DNA of 64,000 nucleotides from positions 416,740 through 480,739 of the forward strand of contig NC_090147.1 in NCBI RefSeq assembly GCF_017916325.1, in the 5' to 3' direction. This document shows positions 30,542 through 39,524 of the stretch, one piece after another. The DNA is from Leishmania martiniquensis (Eukaryota; Euglenozoa; Kinetoplastea; Trypanosomatida; Trypanosomatidae). The notes under the pieces are model-generated. The model was not told where the DNA came from, ran no database searches, and saw only the letters and a program-made list of their open reading frames with translations. Positions within the stretch are counted from its first letter, which is position 1; each line of letters opens with the position of its first letter. Both the position numbers and the translations under genes were made by a program.

Positions 30542-31796
30542 CGATGCCGCGGGTGTGGCGGCGCCCAGACACGGGTGGCGCCGGAAGCAGAGACGCAGGC
30601 AAACGAAGCGAGGCGGCAGCGGCAGGCGGCGTGTGCGGCGCCATGAGTGGCTGCCTGGAGGCGACAGCGTTTACGCATTTTTCCCTTCTCTGTGTGTGCG
30701 TTGCCAAGCCGCTGGCGCCCTTAGCCACTCGCGGCCTCTTCTCTCCGACGTTTGCTTTTTTGGTGCCGCGTGAGGTGACGTTAAGGAGAAGTGTCCCAAT
30801 TTAATGTTTGCCGCTCCGCCGGGCGTGTGCTTTGGCGTTCTGCGCGTAATAGTGTGTTTCGCTGGCCGGTGCGCGGCGAGGAAGGACTTCCGAATAATAA
30901 CAAACGTAATCTGACATGCGCGATTTAGTGGGGTGGGTGGGTGGGCGGGAGAGAGGTGAGGAGGGGGGGTGGCGGCGGCGGTCGCGGTTTGGGGAAGAGA
31001 GGAGGGGGTGAAGCGAAGATGTGCGCGGAGTCTTCGCTCTCTCCTGCGCCTTCCGGAGACGCCACGGTCTAACAGTGCTGCGGGGCGCGTCTCATGGCGA
31101 ATCTGAGCGACGCTGTGCATGTGCCGGTTACGGGGTACAGGCATGGAAGCCTCGGCTGCGTGGCTGCCTTGCTAGGCCGGTCTCTTTGCACTCCTCCGCA
31201 TGCAGCGACGTGCCTTCTCCCCCGCGTGCCTACCGAGCAGGTCATGATGGCGGAGAACACCTGACCTCTCATGTTGGCTTGCCATGAATTCGATGTTGCG
31301 CCGAGTTTCGCATGCCGACAATAAATAATTATGTCGACCGACATGCACGTGCATTACCGGCACACGCGCTAGTGCATGCGTGTACGCGAACGCCAGCGCC
31401 GCAATCATAAAGGAGGGGCCGGTATGTGTGGCCCGTGCATGCTGCAGCAGCGCTCCTCTCCACCTCAGCCGACGCGCCGTCAGATGAATTGTGCCCTGGC
31501 AACTAAGGTCGCATGCGCTCGATGCGGAGGCACGCGACGCATCTCTGAGTGGCCATAAATTCGTTTTGTTTGATGCACGCGGGTGAATGCTGTTGCCGAA
31601 CGCGACGCTCCGCTCCGCTGTTTCACTCAATGTTTTCGCGCTCTCACTCTTCCTTGCCCGGGCACCCACAGCCCCACTGACTGCCTTTTACCATTGCAGC
31701 GCCCTCTGCTCCCTACAGCTGCGGCGAACTCACGTTGCTTTCGTACACGCTTTCGTTGCATATGCGGACACAGACATCGCCCGATCCCCCTTTTAG
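30542..31796. other. intergenic region
   Basis: A 1.25-kb gap with no supported gene. G-runs lie at 30930-31010, and there is a short AT-rich stretch (AATAAATAATTATG) near 31320. A polypyrimidine tract ending in CAG at about 31670 is a plausible splice acceptor for the next gene. A second tract ends in AG directly at the ATG of 31797. Confidence 0.6.
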
Positions 31797-33689
31797 ATGC
31801 GACAGTCCTCATCTCGCGTGCGCACCGGCCAGTCGTCGCGCCCACCCGCAGGACACCGCAGTATTTCAACAGCGGTGCCTGAGGAGCACTCTTCAAACGA
31901 TTTCAAAACGCCGCCGCCTCCGTCGCGGCGTCTGCGCAGTCATAGCAGCCGGGCCGGACTCGCTCCCTCGCCGCTTTCGATCTCGCGGTCAACGGGGCTT
32001 GGCATCGACGTGGCTTTGGTGCAGCCTAGCTCGCGCACTAGGCCTGCCGCACAGCGCCGCACCACAGTACCGCTCGGCAAAGCCAAGACTGCGGCGGCGG
32101 CCACTCCGCAAACGAGCCGTTTGCCGAGTAGCGGCGAGGTGCGTTACCGCCGGGAGCAAATTTCGGAGCGACAGCCTGGCAGCCGCTCTGTGGCCGCCGG
32201 CATGCCGCGGCGGCAGCGTGTGCGTTGTGCCAGTGGTGGAGCTACCTCTGCGCGGCCACTTCCCATCACCAGCGCTCTGCCTGCCGCATCGCAGCCCTCC
32301 CTGAACTTTTTGTCCGTCAGTTCCACGAGCGAAGCCGAGGGCCTCAACACCCATCACGCGCTGCAAAGCCGCCTCAGAAGCACCGACGACTCAGCCGGGG
32401 AGGCAGTGGGGCTGCATACCTCTCCAGAGGCGGTACCTGCGTCAGTTGCCTCCCATACACCATTGTACGGACGGGAAGGGGTGGCCGCATCGACATCGAG
32501 GGTTGCACTTGGAGATAGCACGCCAATGAACGGCCGGGCCAGCGGCACCGCTTCATACGCCTTTCCGCGCACACTAAGCTCGATGAATTCATCCCCTATA
32601 CGTACCTCTTCCGAGGCGACGCCCACACTAGTGTCCACCGCCCCTCTCCAGAAGTCGATGCCGATTCTTGGGCTGCACAGCAAAAGTGCCTCAGGCCAGC
32701 AGGACGAAGATCACCCCGTTGGGGACCCCTCTGTCTTGCGCCAACCGAGTCGCCCTGTGGCGACTCACGAGCTGCCAGTCTCTACCGCCTCTTCGTGGAA
32801 CCCGCCCATACCACCGATCGCCATACAGAGAAGGTCTATCCCATCTGTGGCCAGCATCACCGGCAGCTCGCATTGCTCCACACTGACGGAGGCCGCCGTC
32901 ACGCCGCCAACGGTAAGCTGCTTGAATTGGTCGACTGCCGGTAGCACCACGGACTTCTCTGGGTGCTCTCCCACAACGCATACCAAGTCGCTCGCCTCCG
33001 GGCTGCGATCCGTTAACGCGCTGTCCCTCACCGTACTCGACGGTACTCATCACGAGGCAAGCGCGACGCCGGCGCCGAGGGCAGCAGAAAATGACGGCGG
33101 CGCACCCGAACTTGTCGGGCCACATTCCCTTGGCACGCGGGTGCTCTCCCACAACCCTGTCGTTGCCGATACACGCGGTGCGGCTCTCACGCTTGCGTCG
33201 CACGCTGTTCCAGAGGCGGTGCCCATAGGCCACGCGCCGGAGCAGCACCTACAGCGCCCCACCCTGCCATTGCCCGCACATGTAGTGAAGTCGTCGGCTC
33301 CGTTGCAGCGCGTCTCACCGAGTTCGGCCGCGGCTTATGGCGCGCCTCTGCGCTCAAAGCTGACGAGAGAGGGTCTAATGGGTGGCGGTGCCGCAAGAGG
33401 GACCTTAGTAGGCTGCGGCGACACCGCGCCAGCCTTTTGCTCCCCGAATCCCACTCGCCCGCCGCGCTGCGTGACAAAGTCATCCGAGCGCAATGGGCCT
33501 CAGACGCCCGCCACGACTGCCTCCGTGCCCGGAAACGCCGCTGCCGTACCCCCCACCAAATCGCCTGCCGAAATGCTCGCGGAGGAGCTTGCCAGACGTG
33601 CCCTTAAGGAACGTCGCCGGCGGGAGCTCTACGCATGGAATGAGCAGCTTCGATCGCAGGACGAGTGCTCCGTTCAAGACGCTGTCTGA
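31797..33689 (+). CDS. hypothetical Ser/Pro/Thr-rich protein
   Basis: A 630-residue protein that I do not recognise. It starts at the first ATG, which directly follows CCCCCTTTTAG. If that AG were the splice site there would be no leader, so the acceptor near 31670 is more likely. The chain is rich in Ser, Pro, Thr, Ala and Arg, with a basic N-terminus (MRQSSSRVRTGQSSRPPAG) and no obvious domain. Only the last ~45 residues look folded: a charged helix (AEMLAEELARRALKERRRRE), a pattern common at the ends of trypanosomatid cytoskeletal or flagellar proteins. No signal peptide or membrane segment is evident. Coding status rests on frame length and composition. Confidence 0.8.
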   Translation: MRQSSSRVRTGQSSRPPAGHRSISTAVPEEHSSNDFKTPPPPSRRLRSHSSRAGLAPSPLSISRSTGLGIDVALVQPSSRTRPAAQRRTTVPLGKAKTAAAATPQTSRLPSSGEVRYRREQISERQPGSRSVAAGMPRRQRVRCASGGATSARPLPITSALPAASQPSLNFLSVSSTSEAEGLNTHHALQSRLRSTDDSAGEAVGLHTSPEAVPASVASHTPLYGREGVAASTSRVALGDSTPMNGRASGTASYAFPRTLSSMNSSPIRTSSEATPTLVSTAPLQKSMPILGLHSKSASGQQDEDHPVGDPSVLRQPSRPVATHELPVSTASSWNPPIPPIAIQRRSIPSVASITGSSHCSTLTEAAVTPPTVSCLNWSTAGSTTDFSGCSPTTHTKSLASGLRSVNALSLTVLDGTHHEASATPAPRAAENDGGAPELVGPHSLGTRVLSHNPVVADTRGAALTLASHAVPEAVPIGHAPEQHLQRPTLPLPAHVVKSSAPLQRVSPSSAAAYGAPLRSKLTREGLMGGGAARGTLVGCGDTAPAFCSPNPTRPPRCVTKSSERNGPQTPATTASVPGNAAAVPPTKSPAEMLAEELARRALKERRRRELYAWNEQLRSQDECSVQDAV

Positions 33690-34647
33690 CGCGAACGCGC
33701 ACGACCATGGCGCGCGTCGTCTGCCGCATCGGTGACTTTCCCCCTGCATTCGCGTCGCTCCCTCTCCCAATCTTTCGTGACGAGGCCGCGGGCGACGCCC
33801 TCTGCCTTCGCTGAGATCTTCCGATTGAGCGCCCTGCGAATGCACATTTCTCGCGCCCTCACGGAACTCGTCGTTGCACGCATGACGTCGGGACACCACT
33901 GACTAGAGCTTCGATGTGAATTGGTGGCACTCCGCTCGACCAGCCCCAACTGCAGAGCAACCCAGAAAAGAGGCAGCCTGTGCCATGGGCGCACATTGGG
34001 GCCTCAGCGACGGCCGTGGGCAGCGATGCTGGTGCGCGCCCCACCTGGTCGGTGCAGCTTCGCTTCTGCGCCTCGTTTGGCTACGCTACACGCACGTAAG
34101 GGGCACCGCTGCACCAGCATTCGCCCAGGAGCTGCACAGCAGCGGCGAACGCCTCTCCCCAACGATGATTTCTCGCGAAGTCTGCCCTTCAGGTTGCCGA
34201 CTGCTGCGTTTTCTCCATCGCCTTCCCCTTCTCTCCCAGAAGTACGCGCCGCACCGCAGCCAAAGCCGAGCCCACTGCTTGCGAGCCCCTCCCCCCCTCC
34301 CTCTCTCCCTTTTAGACACACACACACACACACAGCTGACTCCCCCTCTCTGATTCCTCTAGTGCCGTTCCCAGCGGAACTCTTCTTCAGATCCCAACGA
34401 GATGGGTGATCGAGAGGGGTGCGCTTACCACTGAGGCAGCCGCCGCTGAGACAACAACGGTGAGCGCAGCCACATTGTGCTTGCAGGCCCGATATCAGAC
34501 CACGTCGTGCACGGCTGGTACCCGATCGCCCCCACCCCTCTCTCTCGGCTTCACTCTTTGACGCCTTAAAGCGGCCCCTGTTGAGCGCCGCTGCGGCACT
34601 GCCGCTTTTTCGCTGTCCGACGTTCTCTTCCTGTGGATACTGTGCCC
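33690..34647. other. intergenic region
   Basis: A 0.96-kb gap with C/T tracts at 34285-34312, a CA run near 34317-34334 and a splice acceptor candidate AG near 34571 after a CT-rich tract. No gene is supported. Confidence 0.6.
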
Positions 34648-35256
34648 ATGGACGCGCTGCCGGTGAGGAGAGAAGATAGTGAGGGTCCGACGCTTGCCGC
34701 GGCGCCTTCGTCTGTACTTTATACCGATCCGGTGACGCGCAGCGCGGAGGGCGACGCTATCGAAATCGCCGACATGGACATGAAGGATTCCTTCTCCACC
34801 GGGCTAGACGGCCGTGACATGTTCGTGGAGTCGGGGTGCGTCTTGAGCGAGGAAGCGATGCCGCCATGTATGTCGGCGCCGTACATGGAGGCTCTGTTCA
34901 ACACAGACCCTCGCATCTCATTTGACGCGCTCCACATTGGGGCCTTTCACGCCATCGAGGAGCGGGAGGGGATGAGACGCTCGCTCTACGACTCTGCCTC
35001 TTGGTGCTTGCCTCCCACCGAACTCGTGGAGCAGCCAGCGGGTGACGGGGCACCCTTCTTTACAGTACCATTGATGCACCCAACAGTGCGCGCTCGGCCA
35101 CCACTCGAGCGAGGCGATCGCGAAGTGGATGGACTTCTTTCGCACCCCACCAGAGAAGCGCTGACCGCTGCGATGGGGGCTGACATGATCGAGCACCTCC
35201 GCTTCAGTCGAAGCACTGACGCCATGCGACGACGGCGCTCAAAACGGCGGCGATGA
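34648..35256 (+). CDS. small hypothetical protein
   Basis: A 202-residue acidic protein that I do not recognise. The open frame begins a few codons earlier with GTG, but the first ATG is 34648 (MDALPVRRED), 77 bases after a polypyrimidine/AG acceptor. Composition is balanced and coding-like, with many Met, Asp and Glu residues (for example MDMKDSFSTGLDGRDMF). The end is strongly basic (MRRRRSKRRR), possibly a nuclear localisation signal. No membrane segment or known motif is seen. Confidence 0.7.
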   Translation: MDALPVRREDSEGPTLAAAPSSVLYTDPVTRSAEGDAIEIADMDMKDSFSTGLDGRDMFVESGCVLSEEAMPPCMSAPYMEALFNTDPRISFDALHIGAFHAIEEREGMRRSLYDSASWCLPPTELVEQPAGDGAPFFTVPLMHPTVRARPPLERGDREVDGLLSHPTREALTAAMGADMIEHLRFSRSTDAMRRRRSKRRR

Positions 35257-35783
35257 GGGTTAGTCTGCGACGGCAGCACCTTGGCAGAGCATCACAGCTG
35301 CGTCTCTGCGTGTCGCTGGAGAACGGCGTCCTTGCGGCTTGTGCTTGCTGCCGAGAATGCGTGGACATATCACTGCCGAAGGGAGTGCAATGAACAGAGA
35401 GGGGCTCATGCCAGATCACTTCCCCCTCCCAAGGCCAATAGCGCGCGTACGCTCTGAGATCTGTTCGATAAGCTCCATACGGGGGATTTTCTCGCCGCTC
35501 CCTCTGCCATACCGCACTTCTGAGTGGTGTCACGGTGCTCGCCGGCCGCTCTCTGTGCGCACTGCTTGAAGAGTGATGCTCACCGCTTTCGCTCTCTCAC
35601 CTCATTGCGCCTTTTCCTCTCGCACACGCCTACTGAAATGCGCCCCATCTCCTCCCATATGTACACACACACACACACACTTACAGAGACGGCGAGAGAC
35701 CGACAGACAGACGCCTATCCACTGCAGAGAAGGCGTGCAAAGTTACTCTTTCTGTGTTGCTTCCAGTGCTTTCAGCTGAGGTC
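35257..35783. other. intergenic region
   Basis: A 527-bp gap with a CA run at about 35660-35682. A strong splice acceptor (TTACTCTTTCTGTGTTGCTT then CCAG) ends near 35766, 18 bases before the next ATG. No gene is supported. Confidence 0.65.
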
Positions 35784-37655
35784 ATGTCGGCTGCACCCGA
35801 TGCAGTCTCCGCCCAAGGAGAGACGATGCTGCAGCTCCGCCTCAAAGGCAACGCCTGCTTCGTGGACGACCCGGCGGAGGCAGCGGAGTACTACATACAA
35901 GCCGTGCAGCTTTACGAGCAGCGGCACAACAGAGACGCTGCGTGCACGCTAGACGAATTCACCAAGAGCGCCGGCAACGCGCTCACATGTCTCTTCAAGA
36001 TGGGAGAGACGGAGCGGTGCGCTGCGTTGGCGACGCGGGCGCTCGCGTGCAACCCCATTTTAGCAAAAGCGAACGCCTTCTACGGACTTTGCGCACTGCA
36101 AGACCCTTCCGTGGACATTGCGAGCGCCGGCTGCGGCAGCGCTGGGGCGGCCGCGCTCGTGCACCTCTGCCGCGCCATCTACGAACTCCCGTCAATGGAG
36201 GTGAGCACGCGCGACTACGTGGATCAGGCGCTCACTCGCCTCATCGCAGAGCATGTTAGTGGGACCGAGGCGTTTTTGCAGTCGAAGGAGCCCGGTGTGC
36301 GGCTGTTTCGCGGACCCTGCGGGGTCAGCGTAGAGGCAATACGCACCATCCCCCCCTTCGTTATAGTAGCAAGCCTCCTCAGCCCCTTTTCCGTCGGTGT
36401 CTTCGAAGGTTTCGCTGGACAAGGATGCTGCGTGGAGTGCAGCAAGGCTTTTGGATTCGACGATGCTGAAGCGGCGGCAGAGGCGCTGAGTGAGGATGAC
36501 AGTGACGGGAAGGACGTCAATAGTGAGGGCAAGAAGGCATCCGAGAAAGAGAGGAAGTCGCTGACGTGCACCACATGCCACATGGTGGCTTATTGCTGTC
36601 CTGCGTGCGCCGATGCACACCGGGAGCAGCACGAGAAGTTCGAATGCGCGTGGATGAGGCGACTCTCAGAGATGATGGGGGGCATCGAAACGCGCCAGCT
36701 CGACGTGCCGGAGCAGTTCTTCGAGCTAGCATACCACTGTATCACAACTCTCGCCGGGATTAAGGCGAAGCGCGAGGGCCACGAGCGCGTCCTCTCACTG
36801 ACTTCTCATGCCAATGAAGTGATTCAATCGCTGTACCCGATCGGCCCCCTTATCTGTGACCTTTTCAAAGGTGAAGAGGAGGCCGCTACTCTGTACACAA
36901 TCATTGGCGTACTGCGCTGCAACGCGCTGGAGGTGGCGGACCGCAGCGGGCTCGGCGTGGCACAGGCGCTGTACTGCGGCAGCGAAATCACATCATTCTT
37001 CAACCACTCCTGCACCCCCAATTGCGCGATTGACACGGTGGGGCATGCCATCATCACCACACGCACCGTCCACATCGGCGAGGAGCTGACCATCGCCTAC
37101 ATCCCGCAGTTGTACTGGCCAACGCATCTGCGCCGTGAGCGTCTCAGTGAATGCTTCTATTTTGTTTGCCGCTGCCCGCGATGCCAGAAGGGCGACAAGG
37201 AGCCGTTTGAGCGTGCGCTCAGCATGGAGCGGCCTCACGCACCGAAAGACGCCACCAAACATCTTCACCCCAAAGTGCAGATCGCCTGCGCGACGATTCG
37301 CTCGCGTATGGCAGCCGACGTGTCGCAAAAGGACGCCGACGAGCTGAGCAAGCTGCTGAGCGACTTGTTAGAGCAGCTATTCCCCTTTCACTATCTCTGC
37401 CATGAGGTGCGTAACTGCCTCAGCTTCGTTCACGCGGTCCTCGGTCAGACGCGGCAGTGCCTCTGCAGCTGCCTGGACGAACTTCTGCTGTGGGAGTGCC
37501 TCCTGCCCGGCGGCCTGCCGGTGAAGAAGATGAAGATTCAGAACGCTTTAGAGTGTGTGCAGGATTTGGGCGCCGAGGTGAGCAGCTGCTCTTCTGCACT
37601 GCTCCCGCATCTCTCGCGCTTGGCGCTGGTGTACGACGCCGATGGACCTCTTTGA
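35784..37655 (+). CDS. SMYD-type SET and MYND-domain protein
   Basis: A 623-residue protein with the split-SET layout of the SMYD lysine methyltransferases. Residues ~10-110 look like TPR-type helices. The SET N-part starts near residue 170 (GVRLFRGPCGVSV). A MYND-like zinc region runs from about 213 to 292, with CCVECSKAF, an inserted acidic loop of ~45 residues, then CTTCHMVAYCCPACADAHRE and a final Cys. The SET core is near 395-440 (FFNHSCTPNCA, then GEELTIAYI), including the NHSC S-adenosylmethionine/pseudoknot motif. The post-SET cluster is CRCPRC. A helical C-terminal domain follows. All key motifs are present, so catalytic activity is plausible; the substrate is unknown. The start is the first ATG after a strong acceptor at 35766. 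Confidence 0.88.
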   Translation: MSAAPDAVSAQGETMLQLRLKGNACFVDDPAEAAEYYIQAVQLYEQRHNRDAACTLDEFTKSAGNALTCLFKMGETERCAALATRALACNPILAKANAFYGLCALQDPSVDIASAGCGSAGAAALVHLCRAIYELPSMEVSTRDYVDQALTRLIAEHVSGTEAFLQSKEPGVRLFRGPCGVSVEAIRTIPPFVIVASLLSPFSVGVFEGFAGQGCCVECSKAFGFDDAEAAAEALSEDDSDGKDVNSEGKKASEKERKSLTCTTCHMVAYCCPACADAHREQHEKFECAWMRRLSEMMGGIETRQLDVPEQFFELAYHCITTLAGIKAKREGHERVLSLTSHANEVIQSLYPIGPLICDLFKGEEEAATLYTIIGVLRCNALEVADRSGLGVAQALYCGSEITSFFNHSCTPNCAIDTVGHAIITTRTVHIGEELTIAYIPQLYWPTHLRRERLSECFYFVCRCPRCQKGDKEPFERALSMERPHAPKDATKHLHPKVQIACATIRSRMAADVSQKDADELSKLLSDLLEQLFPFHYLCHEVRNCLSFVHAVLGQTRQCLCSCLDELLLWECLLPGGLPVKKMKIQNALECVQDLGAEVSSCSSALLPHLSRLALVYDADGPL

Positions 37656-38310
37656 GACGCACAAGGGAGGGGGGCAGTCGCTTCTAAGTAGTACTGCTTC
37701 GGACTGGGAGTACAATACACACAGGAGCATAAGCGAGAAGGTGGGAGAGGGGAGCTGTGGGTGACATTACCAGACTTACACACACACACACACAACTTTG
37801 CGGCTTTGTGTCGCGGCCGGCGGTGCACTGAGCGCCTGTACTTCTGCCTGCGTACATTTTTTTGCCCCCCCCCTCGTGCACTGCAGCGCCTTCAACGGAA
37901 GCTTGCAGGCTTTCGGAGTAGCGCCTACTCGTCACGCACTCAGAGAAATTGTGGCCCCCTTCGCACAGAACCTCTTGCGCAGCACTAATAAGCTCAACAA
38001 AACATTCAAAGACGCTCCCACGAGACGGGAAGAACCGCCCACTTGCCCATTGGAGAAGGCCTGCACTCCAACGCCTCGCAAGACATTTCCTGCAACGCCA
38101 CTGTCAGCGCCAGGTGCCTACGGGGGTGTGCACACAGGTGCTTCTGCCTTTGCTATAGGACGCTGTCTCCCTGCAGTGCGCCTCGTGCTCTTCTCACTCC
38201 CTTCCTCGCCATCTTCCCCCAACGCTCCTCCTCTTGACGAAAAGGTTCAACAACAGCCGCGCGACTTCCAATCCTTATCTTTGCGTCCGTCCTCCGCGCA
38301 CGTTACGAGG
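37656..38310. other. intergenic region
   Basis: A 655-bp gap with a CA run near 37779-37795. The frame of the next gene stays open through most of it but has no ATG, and its translation is leader-like. C/T-rich DNA at 38180-38235 ends in AG near 38244, a likely splice acceptor. Confidence 0.6.
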
Positions 38311-38781
38311 ATGCCTGTGTCTGTGTCCGCGACCGCGCCATCCAGAGATGCTCCAGCAGCGCCAGATGCACAGATGTTTCACTCACTTCCCATTCGAACA
38401 GACTTTGAAGGTGTCACAGATGTGTGCGAAAACTTTACTGCTGCGATGACGCGCGGCCCAAATGACGGCCTCTGGCGTGCAACGTTTCGGGGCCGGGCAC
38501 TGCTGGGAGAGGATGTGCACCTGCCCGAGGGCTACGCTATTTCCTTGACGACGATCGCCACGAAGGAATCGCTCTGTCCGGCATCCTCCGCTTCTTCGTC
38601 CCCTTTCCCCTCCGCGCGCCCAACCGCCGAGGCTGATGAACTCGAGACATCCACCCAGGTGTCCGTCGAGGCATGTGCGCCTCGTTACATGGTGTGGGAG
38701 CACGACAAAGCACCGACCACTGCTGCTGCAATCTCGCAGTGGATTACACTAGCGCAGCTGATCCATACCCCTTCTGAGTGA
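38311..38781 (+). CDS. ribonuclease H2 subunit C-like protein
   Basis: A 156-residue protein resembling RNASEH2C/Rnh203, the non-catalytic subunit of RNase H2, the nuclear enzyme that removes ribonucleotides from DNA and degrades RNA:DNA hybrids. The signature is WRATFRGRALLGEDVHLPEG (family pattern F-R-G-R-x-L-x-G-E-x-V-x-(L/V)-P-x-G) at about residues 54-73. After a variable loop come YMVWEHDKAP and ISQWITLAQLIH near the end, matching the family's C-terminal W...LA..IH strand-helix unit. Length is close to human RNASEH2C. The start is the only in-frame ATG; the upstream open stretch is leader DNA. Assignment rests on motif recall without a profile search. Confidence 0.78.
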   Translation: MPVSVSATAPSRDAPAAPDAQMFHSLPIRTDFEGVTDVCENFTAAMTRGPNDGLWRATFRGRALLGEDVHLPEGYAISLTTIATKESLCPASSASSSPFPSARPTAEADELETSTQVSVEACAPRYMVWEHDKAPTTAAAISQWITLAQLIHTPSE

Positions 38782-39524
38782 GTGCTGGGTGAGGCAGGGA
38801 CTTCGCGTTACCCCTCCCCCCTCGAACTGCGGCAGTTGACTGTGGCCCACGGCTGCTGCGGCGCGTGTGAACAAAAGCTGCGTAAGAGCAGCCGCCTTCC
38901 AAGCGAGGCAACGGCGCCGAAACGCTGATGCGATGACGGCCACTTCACGCACACGGAGGCCGGCTGGCGGTGACCATTTCCTCATTTGCCGCCTATCTGT
39001 GAAAGCGACACCGTCAATGGTGCGTGCGCTGTCGATTGTTTTCGGCACTCGTATCCGACCAGCATGGCCCATTCCTGTCCAGACAGTCGCGACATGTAAG
39101 GCACATGCTCTCTCTTTCTCTCTACACTCATCTCGCCTTCCCACTTTCGCTCGTTGTTTCGCCCTCCGCCATGTGTAACCTCACATTCACCTTGGGTTGC
39201 TCTTCACCTGCCGCTAACTGGACGTGGAGCTGCCTGCATTTCTTCTCGGCTTTTCGCCGCCGCTATTGTGGCTCAGCGAGGACTGTCAAGGGAGCAGAGA
39301 ACGGAAAAGCGGGGAGAAGAGGGGGTGCTGGAGCCACCAGAGAATACGGTGAACGCGTTCAGCGCATCCGCTAGAAAGCCTCGCTGTGGTTGCCGAGTTG
39401 ACCTAGCTCTACAACCTCCCGTGGTGTGCGCGGTTGGTCTTCCACAGAAGCCCCCCCTTCCCCTTCCCCGCTGGTTTCCACACGTAGTGCCACGCACGAC
39501 ATATCTGACAGCGCGCCTTCCTCT
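38782..39524. other. intergenic region
   Basis: A 743-bp gap with no supported gene. The pyrimidine run at 39448-39486, ending in TAG, is a good splice acceptor 38 bases before the FAM91-like ATG. Confidence 0.65.
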
